Source of the DNA: Paracoccus solventivorans | Lineage (GTDB): Bacteria > Pseudomonadota > Alphaproteobacteria > Rhodobacterales > Rhodobacteraceae | Direction of reading: 5' to 3' | DNA: 64,000 nt | NCBI RefSeq assembly: GCF_900142875.1 | Contig: NZ_FRCK01000008.1 | Span: 62,001 to 126,000, forward strand | Shown here: positions 55,484 through 64,000 of the stretch, one piece after another | Layout: each line of letters starts with the position of its first letter | How positions within the stretch are numbered: position 1 is the first letter of the stretch | Notes under the pieces: model-generated | What the model was told of the DNA's origin: nothing | Database searches by the model: none | Seen by the model: the letters and a program-made list of their open reading frames with translations, nothing else | Made by a program: the position numbers and the translations under genes

Positions 55484-56752
55484 ATGACCACCATGACCGA
55501 CCGCAAGAACGCCGCGATTTCGCGGGGGGTGGGAATGACCACCCAGATCTATGCCGAACGCGCCGAAAACGCCGAGATCTGGGACCGCGAGGGCCGGCGC
55601 TACATCGACTTTGCCGCCGGGATCGCGGTGGTGAACACCGGCCACCGCCATCCCAAGGTGGTGCAGGCGGTCAAGGACCAGCTCGACCGCTTTACCCACA
55701 CCTGCCACCAGGTCGTGCCCTATGAAAACTACGTGGCCCTGGCCGAGCGGCTGAACGATCTGGTCCCCGGCGATTTCGAGAAAAAGACCATCTTCGCCAC
55801 CACCGGCGCCGAGGCGGTGGAAAACGCGGTCAAGATCGCCCGCTTTGCCACCGGGCGCAGCGCGATCATCGCCTTTACCGGCGCGTTCCACGGCCGCACC
55901 TTCATGGGGATGACGCTGACCGGCAAGGTCCAGCCCTACAAGGCCGGCTTCGGGGCGATGATGCCCGACGTCTTCCACCTGCCGTTCCCCAACGAGCTGC
56001 ACGGCGTCAGCCAGGACGACGCGCTGGCGGCGCTCGACAAGCTGTTCAAGGCCGATGTCGACCCCGCCCGCGTCGCCGCGATCATCGTCGAGCCGGTGCA
56101 GGGCGAGGGCGGGTTCTATCCGGTGCCCTCGGGCTTCATGCAGAAGCTGCGGGCGCTTTGCGACGACAACGGCATCCTGCTGATCGCCGACGAGGTGCAG
56201 ACCGGCTTTGCCCGCACCGGCCGGCTGTTCGCGATGGAGCTGCACGGCGTCAGCGCCGACATCACCACCATGGCCAAGGGGCTGGGCGGCGGGCTGCCGA
56301 TCTCGGCGGTGACCGGGCGGGCCGAGATCATGGACGCACCGAACCCCGGGGGGCTGGGCGGCACCTATGCCGGCAACCCGCTGGGGGTGGCCGCGGCCCA
56401 TGCGGTGCTGGACATCATCGAGGAGGAGGGCCTGTGCGACCGGGCCGAGCGGCTGGGCCAGCGGCTCAAGCAGCGGCTGGCAAGCTTGCGCGACGACGTG
56501 CCGGAAATCGTGGACATCCGCGGCCCGGGGCTGATGAACGCGGTCGAGTTCAACGTGGCCGGCAGCGACCGCCCGAACCCCGAGATGACGAACCGGGTGC
56601 GGGAAGAGGCGCTTGAGCGGGGGCTGATCCTGCTGACCTGCGGGGTCTACGGCAACGTCATCCGCTTCCTGCCGCCGCTGACCGTGCCCGACGCGGTGTT
56701 CGACGAGGCGCTCGGGATTCTGGAAGATTCGATCCGCGCCGCCCGCGGCTGA
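55484..56752 (+). CDS. gabT: 4-aminobutyrate aminotransferase
   Basis: GabT moves the amino group of GABA to 2-oxoglutarate, giving succinate semialdehyde. 422-aa class III aminotransferase: TTGAEAVENAVKIAR, AFHGRTFMGMTLTGK, IVEPVQGEGGF, IADEVQTGFARTG and the PLP-Lys in TTMAKGLGGGLPISA. GGAGGAG lies 12 bp before ATG 55484; ATG 55493 three codons later is also possible. It has no gabD beside it (the candidate is at 20.5-22.0 kb). The substrate could also be 5-aminovalerate. Confidence 0.92.
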   Translation: MTTMTDRKNAAISRGVGMTTQIYAERAENAEIWDREGRRYIDFAAGIAVVNTGHRHPKVVQAVKDQLDRFTHTCHQVVPYENYVALAERLNDLVPGDFEKKTIFATTGAEAVENAVKIARFATGRSAIIAFTGAFHGRTFMGMTLTGKVQPYKAGFGAMMPDVFHLPFPNELHGVSQDDALAALDKLFKADVDPARVAAIIVEPVQGEGGFYPVPSGFMQKLRALCDDNGILLIADEVQTGFARTGRLFAMELHGVSADITTMAKGLGGGLPISAVTGRAEIMDAPNPGGLGGTYAGNPLGVAAAHAVLDIIEEEGLCDRAERLGQRLKQRLASLRDDVPEIVDIRGPGLMNAVEFNVAGSDRPNPEMTNRVREEALERGLILLTCGVYGNVIRFLPPLTVPDAVFDEALGILEDSIRAARG

Positions 56753-56761
56753 ACCAGGGGC

Positions 56762-56786
56762 AAAAAGGGGGCGCTGCGGCGCCCCC
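56762..56786 (-). terminator. Rho-independent terminator of the AEC-crotonase-hydrolase operon
   Basis: GGGGGCGC/GCGCCCCC stem with a 4-nt loop; on the minus strand it is followed by TTTTTG. It lies right after the hydrolase stop and also closes the gap to the gabT end. Confidence 0.8.
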
Positions 56787-56788
56787 GA

Positions 56789-57643
56789 TCACAACCCGCC
56801 CAGCAGCGCCTCGGTCAGCGGATGTGCGGGGTCGGCAAGCCCGGCGATCACGTCCAGATGATGGCGGCCCGGCTCGACGGTCAGGGTCGTGCGCCGGGGA
56901 ATCCCGGCCCAGGCGGCCTGCAGCAGCTGCGACTGGCGGATGAACACCGGCCGTTCGTCGCTGCCCACCCACAGATGCAGCTCGCACCCCGCAGCCGGCA
57001 GGTGGAACAGGGGGCTTTCCGCGCGGACCACCGCATCGTCCAGCCCCAGGTCGCCGCGCATCGCGGTCAGCTGCAGAGGGCGCAGGTCGAACAGCCCCGA
57101 GATCGGGAGGCAGCGCGCCACCCGTGCCAGAACCGGCGCGGGCAGGGGGCTGTCGCCGCAGACCAGCCGCGCCGCCAGATGCCCGCCCGCGGAATGGCCG
57201 CAAAGCGCGATGGGCCCGGAAACCTCGCCCGCCGCTGCCGCGATCTGTGCGGCGATGCGGTCCCGCATCTCGCGCAGGCCGGCGCCGGGCGCCAGCGGAT
57301 AAGAGGGCAGCAGCACCGCCCAGCCAAGCGCCAGCGCGCCCGCGGCCAGATGCGAGAACCACGACGGCCCGAACTTCATCCAGTAGCCGCCATGGACGAA
57401 CACCATCATCCCGCGCGGCTGGCCGGCGGGCAGGTAGAACTCGGCATCGCGATGCTCTTTCTTCTGTCCGAAAATATCCCGGGGGCCCGGGGGCTGGCCC
57501 CCGGTTCCACGCTGCCGCTCCCGGAAATCCGCGGCCGCCTGCGCCCAAGCATCGGGAAACCCCGCGCCGCCCGGGATATGGGCGATATTGGCATAGGCGT
57601 CGTCCCAGTCGGCGATCTGCGCGACGGTCCCGGCCATGCTCAT
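56789..57643 (-). CDS. Alpha/beta hydrolase (arylformamidase-like) carrying an in-frame palindromic element
   Basis: 284 aa. The oxyanion motif [15 protein letters not shown] (about 81-95) and nucleophile GHSAGG place it with kynurenine-formamidase-like and esterase hydrolases; PGRHHLDVI holds the catalytic His. Residues of about 46-63 ([18 protein letters not shown]) are encoded by a copy of the dispersed palindromic element, so this stretch is foreign to the fold. The frame is kept. The insert lies before the first conserved strand and may not abolish function. The start overlaps the crotonase stop (ATGA). Substrate unknown. Confidence 0.85.
   Translation of the reverse strand: MSMAGTVAQIADWDDAYANIAHIPGGAGFPDAWAQAAADFRERQRGTGGQPPGPRDIFGQKKEHRDAEFYLPAGQPRGMMVFVHGGYWMKFGPSWFSHLAAGALALGWAVLLPSYPLAPGAGLREMRDRIAAQIAAAAGEVSGPIALCGHSAGGHLAARLVCGDSPLPAPVLARVARCLPISGLFDLRPLQLTAMRGDLGLDDAVVRAESPLFHLPAAGCELHLWVGSDERPVFIRQSQLLQAAWAGIPRRTTLTVEPGRHHLDVIAGLADPAHPLTEALLGGL
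57452..57510. repeat. Dispersed palindromic element, copy 9, inside a coding gene
   Basis: Complete element with head (CTCTTTCTTCTGTCCGAAAA...) and GGGGGCCCGGGGGC body. Bases 57469-57505 are identical to 23085-23121. Read antisense by the hydrolase gene it adds about 18 codons rich in Gly and Pro without a stop. Confidence 0.85.
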
Positions 57644-58437
57644 TCCGGCTTGACCTTGGCGGCGGTGCCCTTGGCGAATGCCTCCAGCCGGGCCTTGGCG
57701 GCCTCTTGCGTGTTGACCACGCCCGCGACCACGGCCTCGGCATAGGCCGCGTCCAGCGCGCTCATGTTCTGCATGTGGCTGATGGCCGAGCAGATGGCAA
57801 AGTTCGACAGCGGCGGGTTCTGGGCGGCGGCGCGGGCGATCTCATAGGCCTTGGCCTCGGAATCCTCGACCAGATATTGCGCAAGGCCCACGTCCACCGC
57901 CTCTTGCCCGCGGTAGAGCCGGCCCGACAGCATCATGTCGATCATCCTTGCCTTGCCGATCAGGTCGGCCACGCGGATGGTGGCGCCGCCGCCGGTGAAC
58001 AGCCCGCGCTGGCCCTCGGGCAGGCCGAAATAGGTGGTCTGGTCCGCGACCCGGATATGGGCCGAGGACGCCAGTTCCAGCCCGCCGCCCACGACCGCGC
58101 CCTTGAGCGCCGCGATCACCGGCACGCCGCCGTATTCCATTTTGTTGAACGCCTCGTGCCAGCGCATGCAGACATGCATGAAATCCGCGGCGCTGCGGTC
58201 GGCGTGGTAGTGTTCCACCAGATCCAGCCCGGCGCTGAAATGCGTGCCCTCGCCGCGCAGCACGCAGGCGCGCACCCCGGCGCGGGGCAGCAGCGAGAAC
58301 ACGTCCACCAGCTCTTCGATGGTGGCGGCGTCCAGCGCGTTGCGCTTGGTCGGGCGGTTCAGCGACACCGTGGCGATACCGTCGTCGTCCACCGTGACAG
58401 CCAGGTTTTCAAGCTTGAGATCGGACAGGTTGCGCAT
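57640..58437 (-). CDS. Enoyl-CoA hydratase/isomerase (crotonase) family protein
   Basis: 265 aa. The crotonase oxyanion-hole motifs are [12 protein letters not shown] and [14 protein letters not shown]; the second catalytic region [13 protein letters not shown] retains a Glu. Members catalyse hydration, isomerisation or hydrolysis of CoA thioesters. It is the middle gene of an operon with the AEC transporter (4-bp gap) and the hydrolase (4-bp overlap), hinting at uptake and breakdown of an organic acid. The specific substrate cannot be told. Confidence 0.9.
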   Translation of the reverse strand: MRNLSDLKLENLAVTVDDDGIATVSLNRPTKRNALDAATIEELVDVFSLLPRAGVRACVLRGEGTHFSAGLDLVEHYHADRSAADFMHVCMRWHEAFNKMEYGGVPVIAALKGAVVGGGLELASSAHIRVADQTTYFGLPEGQRGLFTGGGATIRVADLIGKARMIDMMLSGRLYRGQEAVDVGLAQYLVEDSEAKAYEIARAAAQNPPLSNFAICSAISHMQNMSALDAAYAEAVVAGVVNTQEAAKARLEAFAKGTAAKVKPE

Positions 58438-58441
58438 GGTT

Positions 58442-59368
58442 TCAGCCTTTCGGAATCAGGTGGATGACATAGGGAATGGTCAGGATGCTGACCGCGGTCG
58501 AGATCAGGATCGCGGCCGAGACCCGCTGCTCGGCCAGTTGGAAGTGATGGGCGAGGATATAGACGTTGCCCGCCACCGGCAGCGCGGCGGCGGCGACCAT
58601 CACCCCCGCGGCGATCGGGTCCACCGCCAGCGCCCAGGCGGCCAGCGCCACCATGACCGGGTGCAGCACCAGCTTGGCGGCGCTGAGCCACGCGGCCGGG
58701 CCGACCCGCCGCGCCGGGCGATGCGCGAGCGAGGCGCCGATGGCGAACAGCGCCCCCGGCGTCGCCGCCGCCCCCAGCAGCGACATGTATTGCGCCGCCG
58801 GCTCTGGCAGCGGCAGGCGCAGCCCCGACCAGGCCAGCCCCGCCGCCATCGCCACGATCATCGGGTTGCCGGCGATGCCGCGCAGCACCGGCAGCAGCAT
58901 CCCCACCCCGATCCGCCCGTGCCGCGCGACGGCGACGATCAGGGTGATGAGGGTCGAGAACACCACCAGGTCCAGCGTCAGCACCATCAGCACCGGCCCG
59001 ACCGCCGCCGGCCCCAGCAGCACCACCAGCATCGGCACCCCCAGAAAGCCGGTGTTCCCGATCATCCCGGTATGGGCCAGCATCGCCGATTCCGCCGGGC
59101 CCGCGCCGCGGTTGCGGGCGATCGCCGCCACCAGCAGCCACACCGCGGCCGAGCCGCCCACATAGGCCAGCGCGAATCGCAGGTCGAACAGCGCCGCGAT
59201 GTCCAGCTGCGCGGCAAAGCCGAACAGCATGGCCGACAGCGCGAAATAGAACACGAAGCGGGTCAGCGCCGCGGTGGCGGGTTCGGAAAACATGCCGATC
59301 CGGCCCGCGGCCCAGCCGGTGCCGATCAGCGCAAAGAACGGCAGGGTCTGCAGAAAGATCGCCAGCAT
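58442..59368 (-). CDS. AEC-family (auxin efflux carrier-like) transporter
   Basis: 308 aa, ten predicted membrane helices in two five-helix halves. Landmarks are [15 protein letters not shown], the broken-helix region of the first half, and [17 protein letters not shown] in the second. Bacterial members move malonate, malate or other organic anions. GGAGGGAACGCC precedes the ATG. It is the first gene of the operon with crotonase and hydrolase. Confidence 0.9.
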   Translation of the reverse strand: MLAIFLQTLPFFALIGTGWAAGRIGMFSEPATAALTRFVFYFALSAMLFGFAAQLDIAALFDLRFALAYVGGSAAVWLLVAAIARNRGAGPAESAMLAHTGMIGNTGFLGVPMLVVLLGPAAVGPVLMVLTLDLVVFSTLITLIVAVARHGRIGVGMLLPVLRGIAGNPMIVAMAAGLAWSGLRLPLPEPAAQYMSLLGAAATPGALFAIGASLAHRPARRVGPAAWLSAAKLVLHPVMVALAAWALAVDPIAAGVMVAAAALPVAGNVYILAHHFQLAEQRVSAAILISTAVSILTIPYVIHLIPKG

Positions 59369-59438
59369 GGCGTTCCCTCCTTCGCCTCGGCCGTCACTTG
59401 GTGGCGCACAGAACCATTCCCCGCGCGCGGGTGCAAGA

Positions 59439-59690
59439 TCAGCCGCGGCGGACCAGATAGCGGCGGGCGCCGTCGGGCAGGGGGGCCGAGGACAGCAGCT
59501 GGTGTCCTGCTTCGGCGCAGAAATGCGGCACGTCCAGCACCGCCGCCGGGTCGGTCGCCTCCAGCGCCACCACCGCACCGGGGGCGGCGCTTTGCAGCGC
59601 CCGGCGCAGCCGCAGCACCGGCAGAGGGCAGAGCAGGTGGCGGGCGTCGATCCGGGCCGTGGGGTCGGGGGTCGTTACGGGATCAGGCAT
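59439..59690 (-). CDS. TusA-like sulfur carrier
   Basis: 83 aa. The motif DARHLLCPLPVLRLRRAL has the CPxP signature whose Cys carries persulfide sulfur. TusA proteins deliver sulfur to tRNA thiolation or to molybdenum cofactor maturation. It follows the DUF2478 gene by six bases and is close to the divergent mobA, so a molybdoenzyme link is likely here. Confidence 0.9.
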   Translation of the reverse strand: MPDPVTTPDPTARIDARHLLCPLPVLRLRRALQSAAPGAVVALEATDPAAVLDVPHFCAEAGHQLLSSAPLPDGARRYLVRRG

Positions 59691-59696
59691 GGGGGC

Positions 59697-60188
59697 TCAG
59701 GCCGCGGCGCCGCGGGGGCGCAGGCACCAGTCGGGGGCGTCGTCCCAGTTCAGCAGGGTGGCGTCGCCGCCGGTAAAATCGTGAAAGGCAGGCAGGTAGT
59801 CGGGGGCGACCGCGGTCAGCACCGGGATGCCCCGGCTCAGCGATTCGGCGATCAGCTCGCGAAAGCCGCGGCCCAGCGATTCCTGCTTGCCGAACTTGTT
59901 GACCAGCACCAGATCCGCGCCCGCCAGCGCCGACAGCGCCAGCCCGACCGCGCGTTCCAGCGCATCCGGGTCCAGCCGGCAGCCCTTCGACCCCGGCCCC
60001 AGCGCCTGCGAGATGCGGATCGGGGCCGCATCCGTGCCAAGCACAGCCAGATCCATGGTGCAATCGCCGCCGGTGCTGTTGACCTGAACCGCACCGCCCA
60101 GCCGCAGCCCGCGCGCCGCCAGCAGGCGGGCAAGAGCGGCCATGCGGTCGCTGCCGTCGGTATCGTCGTGGATCACATAGCCCAGCAT
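59697..60188 (-). CDS. DUF2478 protein, probable NTPase linked to molybdenum cofactor
   Basis: 163 aa. It begins GYVIHDDTDGSD and contains ADLVLVNKFGKQE, an NK-type nucleotide-recognition-like motif, and SRGIPVLTAVAPDYL, which give the DUF2478 assignment. Genes of this family commonly lie near molybdate transport or cofactor genes. Here it is divergent from mobA (94 bp between starts) and upstream of the tusA-like gene. The open frame beyond 60188 is antisense to mobA. Confidence 0.8.
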   Translation of the reverse strand: MLGYVIHDDTDGSDRMAALARLLAARGLRLGGAVQVNSTGGDCTMDLAVLGTDAAPIRISQALGPGSKGCRLDPDALERAVGLALSALAGADLVLVNKFGKQESLGRGFRELIAESLSRGIPVLTAVAPDYLPAFHDFTGGDATLLNWDDAPDWCLRPRGAAA

Positions 60189-60282
60189 GGCGGCGATCCT
60201 ACGGCCCGCCCCGCGGCACGGCAAGCGGACGCGAGGCCGCAGCCGCTTGCAGCCCCCGCGGCCCCGGCGCAGAGTGCCGCGC

Positions 60283-60876
60283 ATGGACGGGAATATTGCG
60301 GGAATCGTGCTGGCCGGGGGGCAGTCGCGCCGGATGGGCGGCGGCGACAAGGGGCTGCTGGACCTTGGCGGGCAGCCGCTGATCGGCCATGTGATCGCGC
60401 GGCTGGGCTGCGCGCGGGCAATCAGCGCCAACGGCGATCCGGCGCGCTACGCGGGGTTCGGGCTTGCGGTGCTGCCTGACAGCATCGCGGACTGGCCCGG
60501 GCCGCTGGCCGGGGTGCTGGCGGGGATGGACTGGGCGGCGGCGCGGGGCATTGCGCGCATCGTTACCGCGGCCGCCGACACGCCGTTTTTCCCGCCCGAC
60601 CTGGCCGGCCGGCTGGCGGGCACGCAGGCGCCGGTGGCGATGGCGACTTGCGGCGGGCAGGACCACCCCGCCTTTGCCGCCTGGGACGTGGAGCTGCGCG
60701 AGGATCTGCGCGCGGCGCTGCTGGCGGGGACGCGGCGGATGCGCGGCTGGATGGACGCGCAGGGCGCGGCGCGGGTCGAGTTCCCGGCGGGACCCGCGGG
60801 CGCGGATCCGTTCTTCAACATCAACACCCCCGCCGATCTGGAAACCGCCCGCGCGATGCTGGCCGGTACGCCGTGA
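60283..60876 (+). CDS. mobA: Molybdenum cofactor guanylyltransferase
   Basis: MobA links GMP to molybdopterin to make the guanine dinucleotide cofactor for DMSO-reductase-type enzymes. 197 aa: the GTP-binding loop VLAGGQSRRMGGGDKGLL, LPDSIADWPGPLAGVLAG, AAADTPFFPPDL and FFNINTPADLETA are all canonical. The start MDGNIAGIVLAGG lacks a strong ribosome site but fits the family. The open frame upstream is antisense to DUF2478. Confidence 0.94.
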   Translation: MDGNIAGIVLAGGQSRRMGGGDKGLLDLGGQPLIGHVIARLGCARAISANGDPARYAGFGLAVLPDSIADWPGPLAGVLAGMDWAAARGIARIVTAAADTPFFPPDLAGRLAGTQAPVAMATCGGQDHPAFAAWDVELREDLRAALLAGTRRMRGWMDAQGAARVEFPAGPAGADPFFNINTPADLETARAMLAGTP

Positions 60877-60903
60877 CCCCGAGCCGATGACGAAAGCCCG
60901 ACG

Positions 60904-61803
60904 ATGGACCTGAAATCCGCCCTGATGGGCCTGGGCTTTGCGGCGATCTGGGCCTCGGCCTTCACCTCGACGCGGATCGCGGTGATCGAGATGCCGCCAC
61001 TTCTCGCGCTGGTGATCCGCTTCGGCGCCTCGGCCGTGATCGCGATGGGGCTGGCCTGGGCGATGGGGCAGTCGCTGCGGCTGAGCCGGGCCGAGTGGCG
61101 CACGGTGATCGTGTTCGGCCTGTGCCAGAACGCGCTGTATCTGGGGCTCAACTGGACCGCGATGCAGTGGGTCGAGGCCTCGGCCGCCTCGATCATCGCC
61201 TCGATGATGCCGCTGATGGTGGCGTTTGCCGGCTGGGCGGTGCTGGGCGAGCCGCTGCGCCGGCAGGCGGCGCTGGGGCTGGTGGTGGGCGTGATCGGCG
61301 TCGTCATCATCATGAGCGTGCGGCTGTCGCAGGGAATGCATCTGGTCGGGCTGCTGATGTGCCTGGCGGCGGTGGTGGCGCTGGCGGTGGCCACGATGGC
61401 GGTGCGCAACGCCGGCGGCGGCGCCAATGTGCTGATGATCGTGGGGCTGCAGATGGCGGTGGGGGCGGCGGCGCTGGCGCTGCCCTCGGCCGTGCTGGAA
61501 TGGGGCCGGCCGTGGGAATGGAGCGGGCGGCTGATCGGCGCGCTGGCCTATTCGGTGCTGGTGCCGGGGATTTTCGCCACCTTCATCTGGTTCCGGCTGG
61601 TCACCCGCATCGGGGCGGTGCGGGCGGCGGCGTTCCATTTCCTTTCGCCGCCGCTGGGCGTCGCCATCGCGGCGCTGTGGCTGGAGGAGAGCTTCGGCTG
61701 GTCGGACGTGATCGGCTCGGCCGTAGTGGCGGCGGGGATCCTGATGGTGCAGCTGGCGCGGGTGCCGCGGACCGAGGCGATTCCCGTCACCTCCGGCGGT
61801 TGA
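60904..61803 (+). CDS. EamA-family drug/metabolite transporter
   Basis: 299 aa with ten membrane helices in two EamA repeats: WASAFTSTRIAVIEMPPLLA early, LGEPLRRQAALGLVVGVIGV mid, and LEESFGWSDVIGSAVVAAGI late. It resembles metabolite exporters of the RhaT/YdcZ superfamily; substrate unknown. It starts 27 bp after mobA on the same strand, so may share its message, but no functional link is evident. It differs from the EamA protein at 38.5 kb. Confidence 0.9.
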   Translation: MDLKSALMGLGFAAIWASAFTSTRIAVIEMPPLLALVIRFGASAVIAMGLAWAMGQSLRLSRAEWRTVIVFGLCQNALYLGLNWTAMQWVEASAASIIASMMPLMVAFAGWAVLGEPLRRQAALGLVVGVIGVVIIMSVRLSQGMHLVGLLMCLAAVVALAVATMAVRNAGGGANVLMIVGLQMAVGAAALALPSAVLEWGRPWEWSGRLIGALAYSVLVPGIFATFIWFRLVTRIGAVRAAAFHFLSPPLGVAIAALWLEESFGWSDVIGSAVVAAGILMVQLARVPRTEAIPVTSGG

Positions 61804-61811
61804 GCGAATGG

Positions 61812-61845
61812 AAAACGGGCCGCCGGGATGGTCCCGACGGCCCGT
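61812..61845 (-). terminator. Rho-independent terminator of the outer-membrane protein gene
   Basis: ACGGGCCG-CCGGGA / TCCCGACGGCCCGT stem with a TGG loop and one bulged position; on the minus strand it runs into TTTTCC. It also sits at the end of the EamA gene, so may work both ways. Confidence 0.8.
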
Positions 61846-61865
61846 GGCAACGCGGACAGCCCGCT

Positions 61866-62552
61866 TCAGAAGCGGTAGTTCACGCCCAGCTTGATGTTGG
61901 AATGTTCGGGCGTCGCAACCGAGACCCCGCCAGAGGGCACGGTCGTCGTGGGCAGGGTCACGTCGGTCTTGCCGAAATTGGCGTATTCATATTCGCCGGT
62001 GACCGACCAGCGCTCGGACAGGCGCTTTTCCACGCCCAGCCCGATGACATAGCCGTCGGCGTCGTAATCGACGTCGGTTCCGCCGACATCATAGGTGAAA
62101 TCGCCCCGCTGCCAGCCGGCGATCCCGTAAACCAGCAGGTCTTCCTGAACCAGATAGCCGGCCTTGAGCCGCAGCGCGAGCATGTGGTTGACCTTGGATT
62201 CAAAGCGGTAGCTGCCGAAATCGAAGGAATCCTTGATGCTGCCGCCGGTGATGCCCAGTTCCGGCCCGTAGACCCAGCGGTCGCGCTGCCAGGCATAGCC
62301 CAGCCGCAGCCCGAGATTGGCGCCCGACAGCTCGGCCTTGCCCAGATCCGCGCCCGGCGGGCGGTTGCCGATGCGGTCGTCGCCGCCGAACGCATAGCCC
62401 AGCGTCGCGCCGACATAGGCGCCCTGCCAGGAAGGGGCGGCGGCGACCAGCGGCTCGACCTCGATCACCGGGGCGACATAGCCGCCGGCATGGGCCGCGG
62501 AAATCGTGAAAACGGTGGCAGCGGCAGCGGCTGCGATGAACTGGATACGCAC
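61866..62552 (-). CDS. Outer-membrane beta-barrel protein
   Basis: 228 aa from GTG 62552 (GAGGTCC upstream). The signal peptide (about 1-22, FIAAAAAATVFTISAAHA) is followed by an eight-strand-type barrel: GAYVGATLGYAFGG, LGLRLGYAWQRDRWVYGPEL, LALRLKAGYLVQEDLLVYGI, VTGEYEYANFG, ending in the C-terminal aromatic signature GVNYRF used by the BAM machinery. It is like the Omp25/opacity family. The frame is open 18 codons further but without a signal-peptide context. AT-rich upstream DNA holds its promoter. Confidence 0.9.
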   Translation of the reverse strand: MRIQFIAAAAAATVFTISAAHAGGYVAPVIEVEPLVAAAPSWQGAYVGATLGYAFGGDDRIGNRPPGADLGKAELSGANLGLRLGYAWQRDRWVYGPELGITGGSIKDSFDFGSYRFESKVNHMLALRLKAGYLVQEDLLVYGIAGWQRGDFTYDVGGTDVDYDADGYVIGLGVEKRLSERWSVTGEYEYANFGKTDVTLPTTTVPSGGVSVATPEHSNIKLGVNYRF

Positions 62553-62671
62553 GTTGGACCTCGAGTCGAGAAATGCAGTGGTTTTCTGGCTTCCGCCTGT
62601 TAACAAATATAAAATTGCACAGAAATCGCGATTTCACAACGCCAGCGGCGCACATGCGGCGACAAAGCCGT

Positions 62672-62711
62672 CGCCCGCCCTGCCGACATGGCGGGGATGG
62701 GCGGGCGTTTT
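62672..62711 (+). terminator. Orphan plus-strand terminator-like hairpin
   Basis: CGCCCGCCC (62672-62680) pairs perfectly with GGGCGGGCG (62699-62707) and is followed by TTTTG. No plus-strand gene precedes it between 61803 and here, so it may end a short RNA, or work in reverse behind gyrB. Confidence 0.5.
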
Positions 62712-62741
62712 GCGGGCTTAAAAAGGAAAAAGTCGCGCGAC

Positions 62742-62810
62742 TTCCGGCAACAGGTTGAATTTACGCCGGTAAAATTTCATTTATCCGCGGAAACGTTCCT
62801 GTTGCCGGAA
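62742..62810. repeat. 13-bp perfect inverted repeat directly after gyrB
   Basis: TTCCGGCAACAGG (62742-62754) and CCTGTTGCCGGAA (62798-62810) are exact reverse complements with a 43-nt AT-rich spacer. The right arm ends two bases before the gyrB stop codon region (62813). It may stabilise or terminate the gyrB mRNA. Confidence 0.6.
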
Positions 62811-62812
62811 TG

Positions 62813-64000
<1,188 letters not shown>

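Larger units (their letters stand above)
62553..62812. other. Intergenic region between gyrB and the outer-membrane gene, several structures
   Basis: 260 bp with no gene. The part next to the barrel gene is AT-rich (TTAACAAATATAAAATTG) and should contain its promoter on the minus strand. A 14-bp perfect palindrome AAGTCGCGCGACTT lies at 62730-62743, next to the long inverted repeat after gyrB. A plus-strand terminator-like hairpin lies at 62672-62711. Confidence 0.5.

Noticed and set aside
20493..56752. gabD and gabT as one GABA-degradation operon
   Set aside because: They are about 34 kb apart on opposite strands with unrelated genes between; only a functional pairing can be suggested.

Overview
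The window is a 64 kb piece of a GC-rich (roughly 70% by eye) alphaproteobacterial chromosome, most likely Paracoccus or a close Rhodobacterales relative. Three things point there. The ubiquinol:cytochrome c reductase operon has the Paracoccus order petA-petB-petC, and its cytochrome c1 carries the very long Ala/Glu-rich acidic segment known from Paracoccus denitrificans. The Rieske protein (190 aa from a GTG start) and the 394-aa aromatic aminotransferase match my recollection of the P. denitrificans proteins closely. uvrC carries the alphaproteobacterial type of LexA box. I see no phage, plasmid, transposase, CRISPR array, rRNA or tRNA. It reads as ordinary core chromosome peppered with repeats.

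Layout. 1-9.7 kb: mutS (cut by the edge), malic enzyme, trhO, an NAD block (pncA-pncB facing nadE) and a secreted MORN-repeat protein. 9.7-18 kb: SOS-type uvrC, an SDR/small membrane protein/S49 peptidase cluster, a gene-free tandem-repeat stretch, then petABC. 18-30 kb: an anti-sigma/STAS pair, thiolase, gabD, a P1 peptidase, msrA-prmA, an OmpA-like protein, ubiA divergent from rsmE, and a DUF1127 protein. 30-41 kb: sseA-tyrB, smpB, a HisC-family aminotransferase, dapA with an SMR pump, a lytic transglycosylase, an EamA transporter, a second tandem-repeat stretch and suhB. 41-50 kb: divergent metR/metF, a DUF2235 hydrolase, an ornithine/lysine-type decarboxylase divergent from an Lrp regulator, and an HxlR regulator divergent from a DUF1428-VOC-GST-GST operon. 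50-64 kb: valS, an FAD oxidase divergent from mnmD, rhomboid, gabT, an AEC transporter-crotonase-hydrolase operon, TusA-DUF2478 divergent from mobA, a second EamA transporter, an outer-membrane barrel and gyrB (cut by the edge).

Most unusual points. (1) NadE keeps its synthetase P-loop, but the nitrilase-type glutaminase domain seems to have lost all three catalytic residues (Glu, Lys and Cys positions are Gly, Arg and Gly). (2) A dispersed GC-rich palindromic element occurs about nine times. One copy lies in frame inside an alpha/beta hydrolase gene and shares 37 identical bases with an intergenic copy 34 kb away. (3) Two gene-free stretches consist of diverged tandem repeats: three units of about 206-228 bp, and six units of about 95 bp. 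(4) There are several clear regulatory candidates: a GAAC-N7-GAAC box before uvrC, a perfect palindrome between the HxlR gene and its divergent operon, and a hairpin that pairs part of the metF Shine-Dalgarno sequence.
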